A stretch of DNA of 40,067 nt from Candidatus Epulonipiscium fishelsonii. Lineage in GTDB: Bacteria; Bacillota; Clostridia; Lachnospirales; Cellulosilyticaceae. The notes beneath the pieces are model-generated. The model searched no databases. It had not been told where the DNA came from and saw nothing but the letters and a program-made list of their open reading frames with translations. Shown in pieces: positions 14,591 to 22,882 of the stretch (position 1 is the stretch's first letter; every line of letters begins with the position of its first letter). The position numbers were made by a program, and so were the translations under genes. The stretch is from positions 1-40,067 of the forward strand of contig LJDB01000008.1 of assembly GCA_001983455.1 (NCBI GenBank). The letters are read 5' to 3'.

Positions 14591-16819
14591 TTATTCAGCT
14601 GTTAAAATATATATTTGAGATGTAAAATCTCCCTTATCAGTTCCAGGAGTATATTTGCCAGTAAAATTTTCAGCTTGCATTAGTCCTGTAAATTCTGTTT
14701 CAAGTATCAATCCACAATTCATTAATTCATCACCATAATGTTTAGTGAAAAGTTTTTGATTAATAAAGGTATTTATTTTATATTCTGAGTTTTTATCCAA
14801 TCCAACCAATTTAATTTTCTTTAAAGAAGGATTTGGATGTGCTAAAATTTTATAATATCCTAGAATTGCAGTCTTTCTATCATTTGAAACAACCATCCAA
14901 CTATAATAATTACCACTTTGAAGCCTATAAAAATCTCCAAGTTGAATAAGTTCTCTATGTTCCTTGAAGAACATTATTTGTTTTTCAATTTGACCTAGTT
15001 CATCTGTTGAGATTTTATTCAAATCTAATTCATAACCAAAAGTTCCAAAGTATGCCACATCCGCACGCATTTTTAAACTTGTACATCGATCGACCTGATG
15101 GTTTGGAACAGCAGCCACATGGGTACCCATTGATGCAATTGGATAAAGCATAGACGTTCCATATTGAATATGAAGTCTTTCAACAGCATCCGTATTGTCT
15201 GAAGTCCAAGCTTGAGGAGCATAGTATAAAAGTCCTGGATCAAACCTTGCACCCCCTGCAGAACAAGATTCAAATAATATATTTGGAAATCTATCAATAA
15301 GCTTTTCATATAAAGAATACACTCCCAAAATATAACGATGGAAAAACTCTTTTTGATGAGAATGATCTAGTGAACAACTATATGCTTCAGTGATATTTCT
15401 ATTCATATCCCACTTAATATATGAAATATTTGCAATACTTAGTGTTTCATACATTTTCTCAAATATACAATTAACAACTTCATCCCTTGAAAAATCAAGT
15501 ACATATTGATTTCTCCCATATGATTTTTTTCGGGCTGGAGTGGAAATTACATAATCTGGGTGAGTTTTATATAGATTACTTATTTCATTTACCATTTCAG
15601 GTTCAAACCAAAGTCCAAAATCCAAGCCTAAATTATTTATTTTTTCAGCTAGTCCTTTTATGCCACTGGGTAATTTTTTTAGATTTACAGACCAGTCTCC
15701 AAGTGAACTTGTATCATTGTTTCTGTTTCCAAACCATCCATCATCAAGAACAAATAACTCAACACCAACATTTTTAGCTGTTTTGGCAATTTCTAATATG
15801 CTGTCTTCAGTAAAATCAAAATATGTTGCCTCCCAATTGTTTATTAAAATTGGTCGAGCTTTTTGTTTGTATGGACTTCGCATAAGATTATTTCTAAATA
15901 AGTTGTGGAAATTTTGACTCATTCCGTTCAATCCTTCATCACTATAAATTAATACAGCTTCTGGCGTATGAAAACTTTCACCTTGGTTAAGATTCCACTC
16001 AAATTCAAAAGGGTTAATGCCAATTAACACACGACTTACATCATATGCATCAACTTGTACTTGTGCCAAAAAATTACCACTATAAATTAAACTAAAACCG
16101 TAAACTTCACCTGTTTGCTCAGTAGTGTATGGTCGTTTTAATGCTATAAATGGATTATGCATTGCACTGCTTGCTCCACGTGCACTAGAGATTGACTGAA
16201 TACCTTTTACAATCTTCTGAGTTTGTATATGTCGTTCACGCCCCCAAGCTCCATTTAGTGTAATCATCTCAAAATCAGCATCATATAAATCTAAACTAGC
16301 TGACATTACTCTATCAATTTTTATGGGGTTTGTTCCAAGATTATAAATTTCAGCACTACGAATAAGTCCTGCTTCAAAAATGCTATATTTTAAAATTACT
16401 TTAACATCTATTAACACATCGTATAAAGTAATTTCCAACGTTTCAACATTGTCTCCATATGTTGAAGGTAGTCCTTTTATTGAGCTTTTACCTTTTGTTA
16501 TAACATGAGATTTATATATGAGATCAGTTATGCTACTACCATTTGGCTGTGTAATTTGAATGGCAGGGTCACGAAAATCCCCTGTACCATAAGAAGGATA
16601 TTCTTGTTTCAATACTTCAAGTGAAAAATCCAAGTCACCTTGAAAAACAGCAGGAGCTAAATTAGTTGCTTTTTCAACTAGTAAATGATCAAAACTATTT
16701 CGGTGCTTTATAGCTTTACCAAAATATAATTGACCTAAATGTTCATTTCTTAAAATTTTAAAAATATAGCTTATTTTTCCATTAGTAATATGAAATGTAT
16801 TATTATCAAATAAAATCAT
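14591..16819 (-). CDS. Alpha-galactosidase, GH36
   Basis: 742 residues, typical of GH36 (AgaA/RafA/MelA-like Firmicutes enzymes). Hydrolyses terminal alpha-1,6-galactose from galactomannan fragments or raffinose-family sugars. No signal peptide, so it acts in the cytoplasm. N-terminal beta-supersandwich, then a TIM barrel with VLDDGWFG (358-364), FGLWFEPEM (401-409), the nucleophile D471 in YIKWDMNRNIT, CSAGGARFDPG (519-529) and the acid/base region WTSDNTD (538-544). Directly downstream of the symporter and upstream of galK. An exact 20-bp match to the galK-galT palindrome lies inside it at 14957-14976. The ribosome site AAGGAG is 12 nt from the ATG, rather far. Confidence 0.94.
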   Translation of the reverse strand: MILFDNNTFHITNGKISYIFKILRNEHLGQLYFGKAIKHRNSFDHLLVEKATNLAPAVFQGDLDFSLEVLKQEYPSYGTGDFRDPAIQITQPNGSSITDLIYKSHVITKGKSSIKGLPSTYGDNVETLEITLYDVLIDVKVILKYSIFEAGLIRSAEIYNLGTNPIKIDRVMSASLDLYDADFEMITLNGAWGRERHIQTQKIVKGIQSISSARGASSAMHNPFIALKRPYTTEQTGEVYGFSLIYSGNFLAQVQVDAYDVSRVLIGINPFEFEWNLNQGESFHTPEAVLIYSDEGLNGMSQNFHNLFRNNLMRSPYKQKARPILINNWEATYFDFTEDSILEIAKTAKNVGVELFVLDDGWFGNRNNDTSSLGDWSVNLKKLPSGIKGLAEKINNLGLDFGLWFEPEMVNEISNLYKTHPDYVISTPARKKSYGRNQYVLDFSRDEVVNCIFEKMYETLSIANISYIKWDMNRNITEAYSCSLDHSHQKEFFHRYILGVYSLYEKLIDRFPNILFESCSAGGARFDPGLLYYAPQAWTSDNTDAVERLHIQYGTSMLYPIASMGTHVAAVPNHQVDRCTSLKMRADVAYFGTFGYELDLNKISTDELGQIEKQIMFFKEHRELIQLGDFYRLQSGNYYSWMVVSNDRKTAILGYYKILAHPNPSLKKIKLVGLDKNSEYKINTFINQKLFTKHYGDELMNCGLILETEFTGLMQAENFTGKYTPGTDKGDFTSQIYILTAE
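14957..14976. promoter_or_regulatory. Copy of the galK-galT palindrome inside the alpha-galactosidase gene
   Basis: ATGTTCCTTGAAGAACATTA, identical over 20 bp to the last unit of the array (13314-13333). In the coding frame it encodes part of IMFFKEHREL, which resembles a conserved GH36 segment, so the sequence is also constrained by protein. Confidence 0.55.
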
Positions 16820-16894
16820 TTTGTCTAAATTCTCCTTAATTAGTATATTTTGTCTCTTATTAAAATATCTCTTGCTTTAAAGTACGAATAATAT

Positions 16895-16930
16895 AAATAT
16901 AGGTGAATAATATATTATTCACCTATATTT
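16895..16930. repeat. Perfect 36-bp palindrome between symporter and alpha-galactosidase
   Basis: AAATATAGGTGAATAATA followed immediately by its exact reverse complement. It starts 4 bp after the symporter stop (minus strand) and lies 75 bp before the alpha-galactosidase start. Without a U tract it could be an intercistronic stabiliser or partial terminator setting the ratio of transporter to enzyme. Confidence 0.75.
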
Positions 16931-16934
16931 TAAA

Positions 16935-18674
16935 TTAATTTGCAGGTACTTCTTCAGCCTCTACAGCTTCTATTTGTTTCTCTGGTGCATTGAATTTTTT
17001 ATCAGCTACAATTGAACAAACTGCACATACAGCACCTACTCCAATTATATATAATAAAGTGTCCATTGTAAAACCTTCTGCTTTAGCAATTCCATATTTT
17101 GAAAATACTATATACATACTAATCATAACGAACATAACAGCTCCACTAAACAAATATCTTTCTTTCCAAGGATTCATTTCTACTGGGCTATTTTCTGGCA
17201 TTTTATAAGGAACTTCCATTGGACGAATTTTTCCTATTACAAACATCATTAAACATGATATTACAAATAGTATACCAGAAATATGAAGGTAATGTATACC
17301 CGTATCAATAAATAGTTGTGTAATTCCATATACAGTAACAAAGAATGTAATTGCAACTTTTGCAGCAATTGGAGGAACTCTTTTTGTCATATATCCCATA
17401 AAGATAATTGTAAATATTGGAACATTAAAGAAACCATTAATTGTTTGCAGATAGTCAAAAAGTCCTGCTGGTGCATTTAATATAAATGGTGCAACAAACA
17501 TTGAAACAAGTGCAATAACTAATGCAAATAATTTACCAACTTTAATAAGTTGTTTTTCTGACGCATCTTTACCAATTGAAGTTTTATATACATTTAGTGC
17601 AAATAAAGTTGAAGCACTATTAAGAACACTGTTAAATGTACTAAGAATTGCACCCATCATTGCTGCTGCAAACAAACCAATAATTGGAGCTGGTAACACA
17701 GTACTTACAAGTAATGGATAAACTGTATCCATATTTGTTATATTTGACCCTAAAATTTGGAATGCTATAATCCCTGGAATTATAACTAGCATTGGTGTAA
17801 GAACTTTTAAAAGACCAGCAAATATAACTCCTTTTTGAGCTTCTTCAAGATTTTTTGCTCCAAGAGCACGTTGAATAATAGATTGATCTGTTCCCCAATA
17901 ATATAAATTAACTAGTAATAACCCTGTAAACATAGTTGAAAAAGGAAGAGGATCTGTGCTTGAACCAATTGCATTGAATTTTTCAGGATTACTTTGGAAG
18001 AAAGATGTAAGACCTTGAACAAAATTGCCATCTCCAATAAATAAGATACCAAAAATTGGAACAAGTAAACCACCAATAACTAGAGCAATACCATTAATAG
18101 TATCTGAAATTGCAACAGCTTTTAAACCACCAAATATTGCATAAATTGATCCGATTATACCTATAATCCAAACCATAACCCAAATTGATTGTACATATGT
18201 AATTCCAAAAATTTCAGATACATTAAAAATTTGCCCCATTGCAACAGCACCAGAATATAGTGTGATTGGTAATAAATTTATAATATAACTAACTAAAAAC
18301 AAAATTGTAATGAATTGTCTTGTTCCACCATCAAATCTTGATTGAATAAACTCTGGAATAGTTGTAATACCTTGTTTCAAATATCTTGGCACTAGAAATA
18401 AAGCAACTAGAATTAGTGTTATTCCCGAACCAACTTCCCATCCCATAACAGACATATTCGCTTCATATGCTTGACCAGACATCCCTACAAAACTTGCTGC
18501 ACTTAAGTTTGTTAATAATAGTGAACCAGCAATTACGCCACCCGTCAAACTTCTGCCTCCAAGAAAATACCCTTCACTGCTTTCAAGAGTATCACCTTTC
18601 GTCTTGAGATAAGTTATTAATCCTACTATACCTGAAAAAACAACAAACGAAATAAGTATCATAGTACTATCCAT
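16935..18674 (-). CDS. Sodium:solute symporter (SSS family), probable galactose/galactoside transporter
   Basis: 579 residues with about 14 membrane helices. The family signature region is seen in the first helices (GGRSLTGGVIAGSLLLTNLSAASFVGMSGQAYEANMSVMGWEVG). Unlike ABC systems it uses the sodium gradient. First gene of the run symporter - GH36 - galK - galT, so galactose or a small galactoside is the likely substrate (inference from context). AGGGGG precedes the ATG. A 12-bp LacI-type palindrome at 18700-18711 lies 25 bp upstream, marking the regulated promoter. Confidence 0.88.
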   Translation of the reverse strand: MDSTMILISFVVFSGIVGLITYLKTKGDTLESSEGYFLGGRSLTGGVIAGSLLLTNLSAASFVGMSGQAYEANMSVMGWEVGSGITLILVALFLVPRYLKQGITTIPEFIQSRFDGGTRQFITILFLVSYIINLLPITLYSGAVAMGQIFNVSEIFGITYVQSIWVMVWIIGIIGSIYAIFGGLKAVAISDTINGIALVIGGLLVPIFGILFIGDGNFVQGLTSFFQSNPEKFNAIGSSTDPLPFSTMFTGLLLVNLYYWGTDQSIIQRALGAKNLEEAQKGVIFAGLLKVLTPMLVIIPGIIAFQILGSNITNMDTVYPLLVSTVLPAPIIGLFAAAMMGAILSTFNSVLNSASTLFALNVYKTSIGKDASEKQLIKVGKLFALVIALVSMFVAPFILNAPAGLFDYLQTINGFFNVPIFTIIFMGYMTKRVPPIAAKVAITFFVTVYGITQLFIDTGIHYLHISGILFVISCLMMFVIGKIRPMEVPYKMPENSPVEMNPWKERYLFSGAVMFVMISMYIVFSKYGIAKAEGFTMDTLLYIIGVGAVCAVCSIVADKKFNAPEKQIEAVEAEEVPAN

Positions 18675-18699
18675 TTATAAATTCCCCCTTTTTGAATAT

Positions 18700-18711
18700 A
18701 AACCCGTGTTC
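18700..18711. promoter_or_regulatory. Candidate LacI-family operator at the symporter promoter
   Basis: AAACCCGTGTTC, 11 of 12 bases shared with the AAACACGTGTTC copy upstream of the regulator gene. Position immediately upstream of the symporter ribosome site is suited to repression. Confidence 0.6.
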
Positions 18712-18731
18712 ATCACTGAATAATAATTATT

Positions 18732-18769
18732 CTATATAATAATAAAGTTTTGTTTTTATTATTATATAG
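18732..18769 (-). terminator. Stem-loop between the regulator gene and the symporter
   Basis: CTATATAATAATAAA (18732-18746) pairs perfectly over 15 bp with TTTATTATTATATAG (18755-18769). All A/T except the ends. It follows the regulator stop by 13 bp and probably ends that transcript. Confidence 0.5.
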
Positions 18770-18782
18770 ACTCAAATATAAA

Positions 18783-19790
18783 TTATTTAAGTTTTTGAGT
18801 TACACTAGAGCCTTCAACTAAATTTGCTATACAAATCTTGTGTTTGATCTTTTCTTCAAATAACAGCTCAACACTACTTTTACCTATATCTTTTATCGAT
18901 ACAGACATAGTAGTCAAATCGAAATTATACCATTTTGCTAAATTTAAATTATCAAACCCTATTATTGAAATATCATTTGGAATTTTAAACTGCATTTCCC
19001 GAAGAGCTTTTGTTACCCCTATTGCCATAATATCATTTGCCACAAAAATAGCAGACGGCTTATAAGTTTGTAAATACTCTTTTGTTATTTTATAAGATAC
19101 ATCATCTCTATACATACCATAGATAACAATTGACTCTAAGTTAAATTCTTCCATAGCCATCTTATAACCCATTTCTCTTTGAACTGAGGAAAGTCGGTTA
19201 TCACCAGCTATATGCAAAATATTTAGATGACCTTTATCAATTAGATGTTTTGTAGCTATATAGCCTCCTAAATAATTGTCTGAATTTACAAGTTTTAAGT
19301 CTTTAGTTTCATCACTAGACTCCAATTGGTCAATTAACACTACGTTATACTTTTGAGCTAGTTTTTCGAGTTCTACAGTCTTATAAGGAAAGCCAACAAA
19401 AATCCCCCCTGCCACAATTCGGTTTAAAAAATAATATTCTATATCTTTGTATTCTTTAACATCAGTTATAATATTTACTAAAGCTATATGATTATAATTT
19501 TTTAAAATATTGATAATTGTAGAGAGCAGATTCATATTATATGGAGAATTAACACCAATCCATTCATTTGGACTAAAAGTAGTATTTATATCAGCTAAAA
19601 ATATACCAATTATGTTGGAATCTTTTCCTGCTAACGTTCTGGCAAAATGATTGGGTGTGTAACCATATTCCTCAATAACCTTTTCAACTTTTTTTCTTGT
19701 TTCTGTTGTTACATTATCATAATTATTAATTACTCGTGAAACTGTACTTCTGGAAACATTTGCAAGTTTAGCGATTTGCTTAGTTGTAAT
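18783..19790 (-). CDS. LacI-family transcriptional regulator with an AUU start codon
   Basis: 335 residues, normal LacI-family length. DNA-binding HTH and hinge at the N terminus: TTKQIAKLANVSRSTVSRVINNYDNV and YGYTPNHFARTLAGKDS, then a periplasmic-binding-protein-like sugar domain (SVIGFDNLNLAKWYNFDLTTM-type end). The frame is closed by TAA directly before codon ATT at 19790-19788, and the first ATG (19535) is after the HTH, so the only sensible start is ATT, which has GAGG 7 nt upstream. The usual LacI N terminus M-x-T-I-K-D-I-A aligns with this ATT. Divergent only from noncoding DNA; precedes the symporter cluster. A perfect AACACGTGTT palindrome 22 bp upstream suggests autoregulation. Confidence 0.85.
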   Translation of the reverse strand: MTTKQIAKLANVSRSTVSRVINNYDNVTTETRKKVEKVIEEYGYTPNHFARTLAGKDSNIIGIFLADINTTFSPNEWIGVNSPYNMNLLSTIINILKNYNHIALVNIITDVKEYKDIEYYFLNRIVAGGIFVGFPYKTVELEKLAQKYNVVLIDQLESSDETKDLKLVNSDNYLGGYIATKHLIDKGHLNILHIAGDNRLSSVQREMGYKMAMEEFNLESIVIYGMYRDDVSYKITKEYLQTYKPSAIFVANDIMAIGVTKALREMQFKIPNDISIIGFDNLNLAKWYNFDLTTMSVSIKDIGKSSVELLFEEKIKHKICIANLVEGSSVTQKLK

Positions 19791-19810
19791 TTAAACACCT
19801 CTATTCCTTT

Positions 19811-19822
19811 GAACACGTGTTT
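19811..19822. promoter_or_regulatory. Candidate LacI-family operator upstream of the regulator
   Basis: GAACACGTGTTT (AAACACGTGTTC on the minus strand) with a perfect AACACGTGTT core, about 21 bp before the ATT start. It matches the site before the symporter in 11 of 12 bases. Confidence 0.6.
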
Positions 19823-20109
19823 ATTAATATAATAGTATCACATCATTAGATTAATTGCTATTCTTAAGAAGTAATAAAGTTTTATAAAATATTTAGATAA
19901 TATTTCTTATAATCAAAAATATTATTATGAGTTTTGTAGAAAAACACAGTGCGTATTTGACAACGAAAAAAATATAACTGTATTAAATATCATTTCTACA
20001 TTTTGGATAAAATGTAATGTTATGGATGAATTCAAATATATACATAATTACTATTAAAACAGCATACAATACAACTTATAATGATATTAAAAGATAATAT
20101 TAAGAGCTA

Positions 20110-20224
20110 TATAATATCTTTTACCATTATAAAGATGTATCGGAAGCCCAAGCGTTGAGGGAGATGTATATCACATTTATTTCGATCGTTAAAAAAAACC
20201 GCCCATAAAACAGGCGGTTTTTTT
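20110..20224 (+). ncRNA. Candidate small RNA ending in a strong terminator
   Basis: The 730 bp between the regulator and the gene at 20530 has no convincing protein gene. A TATAAT (20110-20115) is followed by a locally GC-richer stretch (about 20140-20165) and a strong hairpin AAAAACCGCC / GGCGGTTTTTTT (20191-20224) that terminates on both strands. A second possible promoter, TTGACA-18-TATTAA, is at 19957-19986. A 14-codon ORF starts at 20164 with GAGGGAG touching the ATG, too close to be convincing. Function unknown; it might only be a bidirectional terminator. Confidence 0.35.
20191..20224. terminator. Strong bidirectional terminator
   Basis: AAAAAACCGCC, 9-nt loop, GGCGGTTTTTTT; A and T tracts on both sides allow termination in either direction. 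Confidence 0.85.
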
Positions 20225-20529
20225 ATGTTATATTCTCTAAAATATGCTCTATCACAGAAATAGTAATGTTATATCTGGAAATTTACAATAAAATATACTA
20301 TACTTAACTATTTATAATACATATATATTTTTTTATCACAGCTTATGTTTGACAAACTCCAAAAAAATTAATATAATTATATTATACCCGAATGCATTAA
20401 ATCTTATTTATTATAATTAGATTTTGTGTAAAATAAAATATAAATTTAAAATGCTAAAGATTACACATTTTTTATTCGAGTACATTATAATAATAGTATA
20501 AGGAGAAGTTTTTAAAGGAGGGATTTAAC

Positions 20530-21036
20530 ATGATTATCGAATCTATGAGTTCAGCTCAAATCTCAGCAAATTACTCAAGTAATAGCACTGTTAATACAAA
20601 CAACACTGCTAATTATGACGTACAGTCAGCTATGCAATCATCAAGCACATCTTCTGCACCAAAAGTTGATTCTTCCACATCAACTTCATATTCTTCAAAT
20701 AGTTCTTATGCTGACAAAGTTGAGATTAGTGAACAAGGCCGACAACTGTCATATGAACTACAAGAATTACCAGCACCACCAACAGATGAAGAACTTGCAA
20801 GAGCTAAAGAAGCAGAAGAAAAAGCAGAAAAAGAAAAACAAGCTAAAATTGAGGCTGAAAAAGCAAAAGCAAAGGCTAAAGCAAAGGCTGAGGAAAGACA
20901 ACAAGAACTTAATGAATTAAGTAGATTTTCAGAAGATATCTCACAAATGAATGGTTACAAGGCAACTGTAGCATATAAAGTAGGTGCACAAACTAATATG
21001 CCAATGCAAGAAGGGCAATTTAATATAGCAGTATAA
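20530..21036 (+). CDS. Low-complexity Ser/Thr-Lys/Glu/Ala protein, unknown
   Basis: 168 residues, strong AAAGGAGGG ribosome site. N-terminal ~60 residues are Ser/Thr/Asn-rich and probably disordered; the short DKVEISEQGRQLS (about 62-74) resembles a motif often seen in flagellar or cell-surface-associated clostridial proteins, but this is not diagnostic. Residues ~86-125 are an Ala/Lys/Glu repeat forming a single long charged helix. No signal peptide or membrane segment. Monocistronic, ended by the hairpins at 21040-21118. Confidence 0.7.
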   Translation: MIIESMSSAQISANYSSNSTVNTNNTANYDVQSAMQSSSTSSAPKVDSSTSTSYSSNSSYADKVEISEQGRQLSYELQELPAPPTDEELARAKEAEEKAEKEKQAKIEAEKAKAKAKAKAEERQQELNELSRFSEDISQMNGYKATVAYKVGAQTNMPMQEGQFNIAV

Positions 21037-21039
21037 AAC

Positions 21040-21076
21040 AATAATAAGAAAAGACCTTTGACTTTTTCTTATTATC
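21040..21076 (+). repeat. Stem-loop after the low-complexity gene
   Basis: ATAATAAGAAAAG / CTTTTTCTTATTAT (21041-21053 and 21062-21075) with an 8-nt loop and no T tail. Confidence 0.5.
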
Positions 21077-21090
21077 ACCAATAATGTAAT

Positions 21091-21118
21091 AGAGGGGCGT
21101 TCACCCCTCTATTTTTTT
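21091..21118 (+). terminator. Intrinsic terminator overlapping the 3' end of tcdA
   Basis: AGAGGGG (21091-21097), loop CGTTCA, CCCCTCT (21104-21110), then ATTTTTTT. It terminates the plus-strand gene while its right arm lies within the last codons of the convergent tcdA, an economical overlap. Confidence 0.85.
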
Positions 21119-21808
21119 CTCAATATCACGAACAACTTCAGACGCAATAACTAAGCCAGCTGTGGCAGGAACAAAAATTGCCGAAGAAGGAATTTGTTTT
21201 CTTCCACCATTTTCATTATCTGGTAAAGGTTTAACTGGCATTTCTTTTGAATAAACCACTTTTAATTTTTTTATACCCCGTTTTTTTAGTTCATGTCTCA
21301 TAACTTTTGCAAGAGGACAAACACTTGTTTTATAAATATCAGTCACTTCAAGTTTTGTTGGATCAAGTTTATTTCCTGCTCCCATTGCACTTATAATAGG
21401 TATATTTTGGTTTGTACAACGCTCAATAAGGTCTAATTTTGAAGTAACCATATCTATAGCATCCACCACATAATCATATTCTATACTTAATAGCTCCGCT
21501 GCTGTTTCTTTGTTGTAAAGCATTTGAAAAGTAATTACTTCAATATTTGGATTTATTGATAAAATTCTTTTTTTCATAACTTCAACTTTTGATTTTCCAA
21601 TTGTTTCCTGTGTAGCATGAATCTGTCTATTAATGTTTGAAACAACAATATCATCACTATCGATAAGTACAAGATGACCCACTCCTGTTCGAGCTAAAGC
21701 CTCTGCTACATATGAACCTACCCCTCCAATTCCAAATATAGCAACTTTTGTATGACATAATTTTTGCAATGCATCTTTTCCTAGTAATCTTTCTGTACGT
21801 GAAAACAT
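21101..21808 (-). CDS. tcdA: tRNA threonylcarbamoyladenosine dehydratase TcdA
   Basis: 235 residues. E1-like (ThiF/MoeB) ATP-dependent enzyme that cyclises t6A37 to ct6A in tRNA. ATP-binding GIGGVGSYVAEALARTG (about 27-43), then DSDDIVVSNINRQ (51-63) and the DAIDMVTSKLDLI segment typical of the family. The shorter TcdA form, without the C-terminal extension of MoeB. AAAGGGA precedes the ATG. Monocistronic and convergent with the gene at 20530. Bases 21809-22079 contain no gene that I can see; a small inverted repeat ATTGTT-GTATA-AACAAT is at 22021-22037. Confidence 0.93.
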   Translation of the reverse strand: MFSRTERLLGKDALQKLCHTKVAIFGIGGVGSYVAEALARTGVGHLVLIDSDDIVVSNINRQIHATQETIGKSKVEVMKKRILSINPNIEVITFQMLYNKETAAELLSIEYDYVVDAIDMVTSKLDLIERCTNQNIPIISAMGAGNKLDPTKLEVTDIYKTSVCPLAKVMRHELKKRGIKKLKVVYSKEMPVKPLPDNENGGRKQIPSSAIFVPATAGLVIASEVVRDIEKKIEG

Positions 21809-22079
21809 TAATTTATCCCTTTCTAAATTTTTACTTTTCTAATTGAAAAAATTATCTAATTTTTTTCCTTATAAGTGTTGTCAACTATCCAAACTTATAT
21901 TCATTACTACTAGTTAATCTAATTTTTTTATATTTTTCATTAATAAATTATATCTCATTTATTATATTCAATATTACTTATAAAACTAAGAAAAGCACAT
22001 CATAATAATTTGACTAATATATTGTTGTATAAACAATAAAATCATTCTGCATGATTATTTCTAAGAAGGATGTGAAAAT

Positions 22080-22367
22080 ATGAAAGCATTTAAAGGATTT
22101 CAAAATTGTAAATGTGAATTTTTTCCTTGTCATAAAATAGATAATAACCAAACAATAAATTGCATGTTTTGCTATTGTCCTCTATATTTACTAGAAGATT
22201 GTGGCGGAAACTTTTTTTATTTGGGTAATGGAATAAAAGATTGTAGTCGTTGTTTAAAAATACATGATGAAAATTCTTATGATTTTGTTCAGTCAAAAAT
22301 GCTAGAAGTACTTGAAAAAGCTAAACAGACGCTACAATCACTAGAAGACAATGAGGACGATGAATAA
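22080..22367 (+). CDS. Cys-rich small-domain protein (PF04071-like), first of a tandem pair
   Basis: 95 residues with the pattern C-x-C-x4-PCH ... NCMFCYCPLY ... DCGGNF ... KDCSRCLKIH, i.e. some ten Cys plus two His that must bind a metal centre. This pattern matches the cysteine-rich small domain found alone in Clostridia and fused to some archaeal cobalamin-pathway proteins. A helix and an acidic tail follow. AGAAGGATG lies before the ATG. The next gene is a paralogue (about 60% identical by eye). The precise role is unknown. Confidence 0.75.
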   Translation: MKAFKGFQNCKCEFFPCHKIDNNQTINCMFCYCPLYLLEDCGGNFFYLGNGIKDCSRCLKIHDENSYDFVQSKMLEVLEKAKQTLQSLEDNEDDE

Positions 22368-22450
22368 AATCTTAGCTCTTATTATCAGAAAATATACTTT
22401 TTAATTTGACATTAATATTATATATAAAATTGATAAAAACCAACAAAATC

Positions 22451-22489
22451 ATGGTATAATATATTTAAAGATAAATATTATCATACCAT
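22451..22489. promoter_or_regulatory. Promoter with overlapping inverted repeat before the second Cys-rich gene
   Basis: An extended -10, TGGTATAAT (22452-22460), is itself the left arm of an imperfect inverted repeat: ATGGTATAATA at 22451-22461 against TATTATCATACCAT at 22476-22489. Such placement would suit an operator covering the transcription start. Confidence 0.45.
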
Positions 22490-22553
22490 TTCAAATAGAT
22501 ATTATTTACTATGTTAAATCTATCTTAAAATTTACAAAAGGGAAGTGTACGTA

Positions 22554-22814
22554 ATGGAAGGCTATAAAGGATATTCAAATTTTAAATGTAAATTTTTTCC
22601 TTGTCATGAAGTAAATAATGTTGAAACATTTAATTGCATGTTTTGCTATTGTCCTCTATACTTATTAAAAGAAGATTGTGGAGGAGATTTTGTTTATTTA
22701 AAAAATAGAATAAAAGATTGTAGTCATTGTATAAAAACACATGGCGAAAATTCTTATGAGTTTGTTCAATCAAAAATGAAAGAAGTAATTGAAAAAGCTA
22801 AAAAAGGAAATTAA
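22554..22814 (+). CDS. Cys-rich small-domain protein (PF04071-like), second of a tandem pair
   Basis: 86 residues from ATG 22554 (GGGAAG upstream and alignment with its neighbour support this over GTG 22545). All Cys/His positions of the paralogue are kept: FPCH, NCMFCYCPLY, DCGGDF, KDCSHCIKTH. The C-terminal acidic tail of the first copy is lost. It has its own promoter, so the pair is a gene duplication with separate control. Confidence 0.75.
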   Translation: MEGYKGYSNFKCKFFPCHEVNNVETFNCMFCYCPLYLLKEDCGGDFVYLKNRIKDCSHCIKTHGENSYEFVQSKMKEVIEKAKKGN

Positions 22815-22882
22815 TTATTTAAATCCACATATATTCTTTAGTTAAAATAAAAAATGAGAGGAATACTTAAGAGGGTTCAAAA

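Noticed and set aside
18783..19535. LacI regulator beginning at the ATG at 19535
   Set aside because: This would omit an intact, in-frame HTH domain encoded directly upstream.
20164..20208. Small toxin-like ORF of 14 codons
   Set aside because: The GAGGGAG touches the start codon with no spacing, the peptide lacks a hydrophobic segment, and the ORF runs into the terminator stem.
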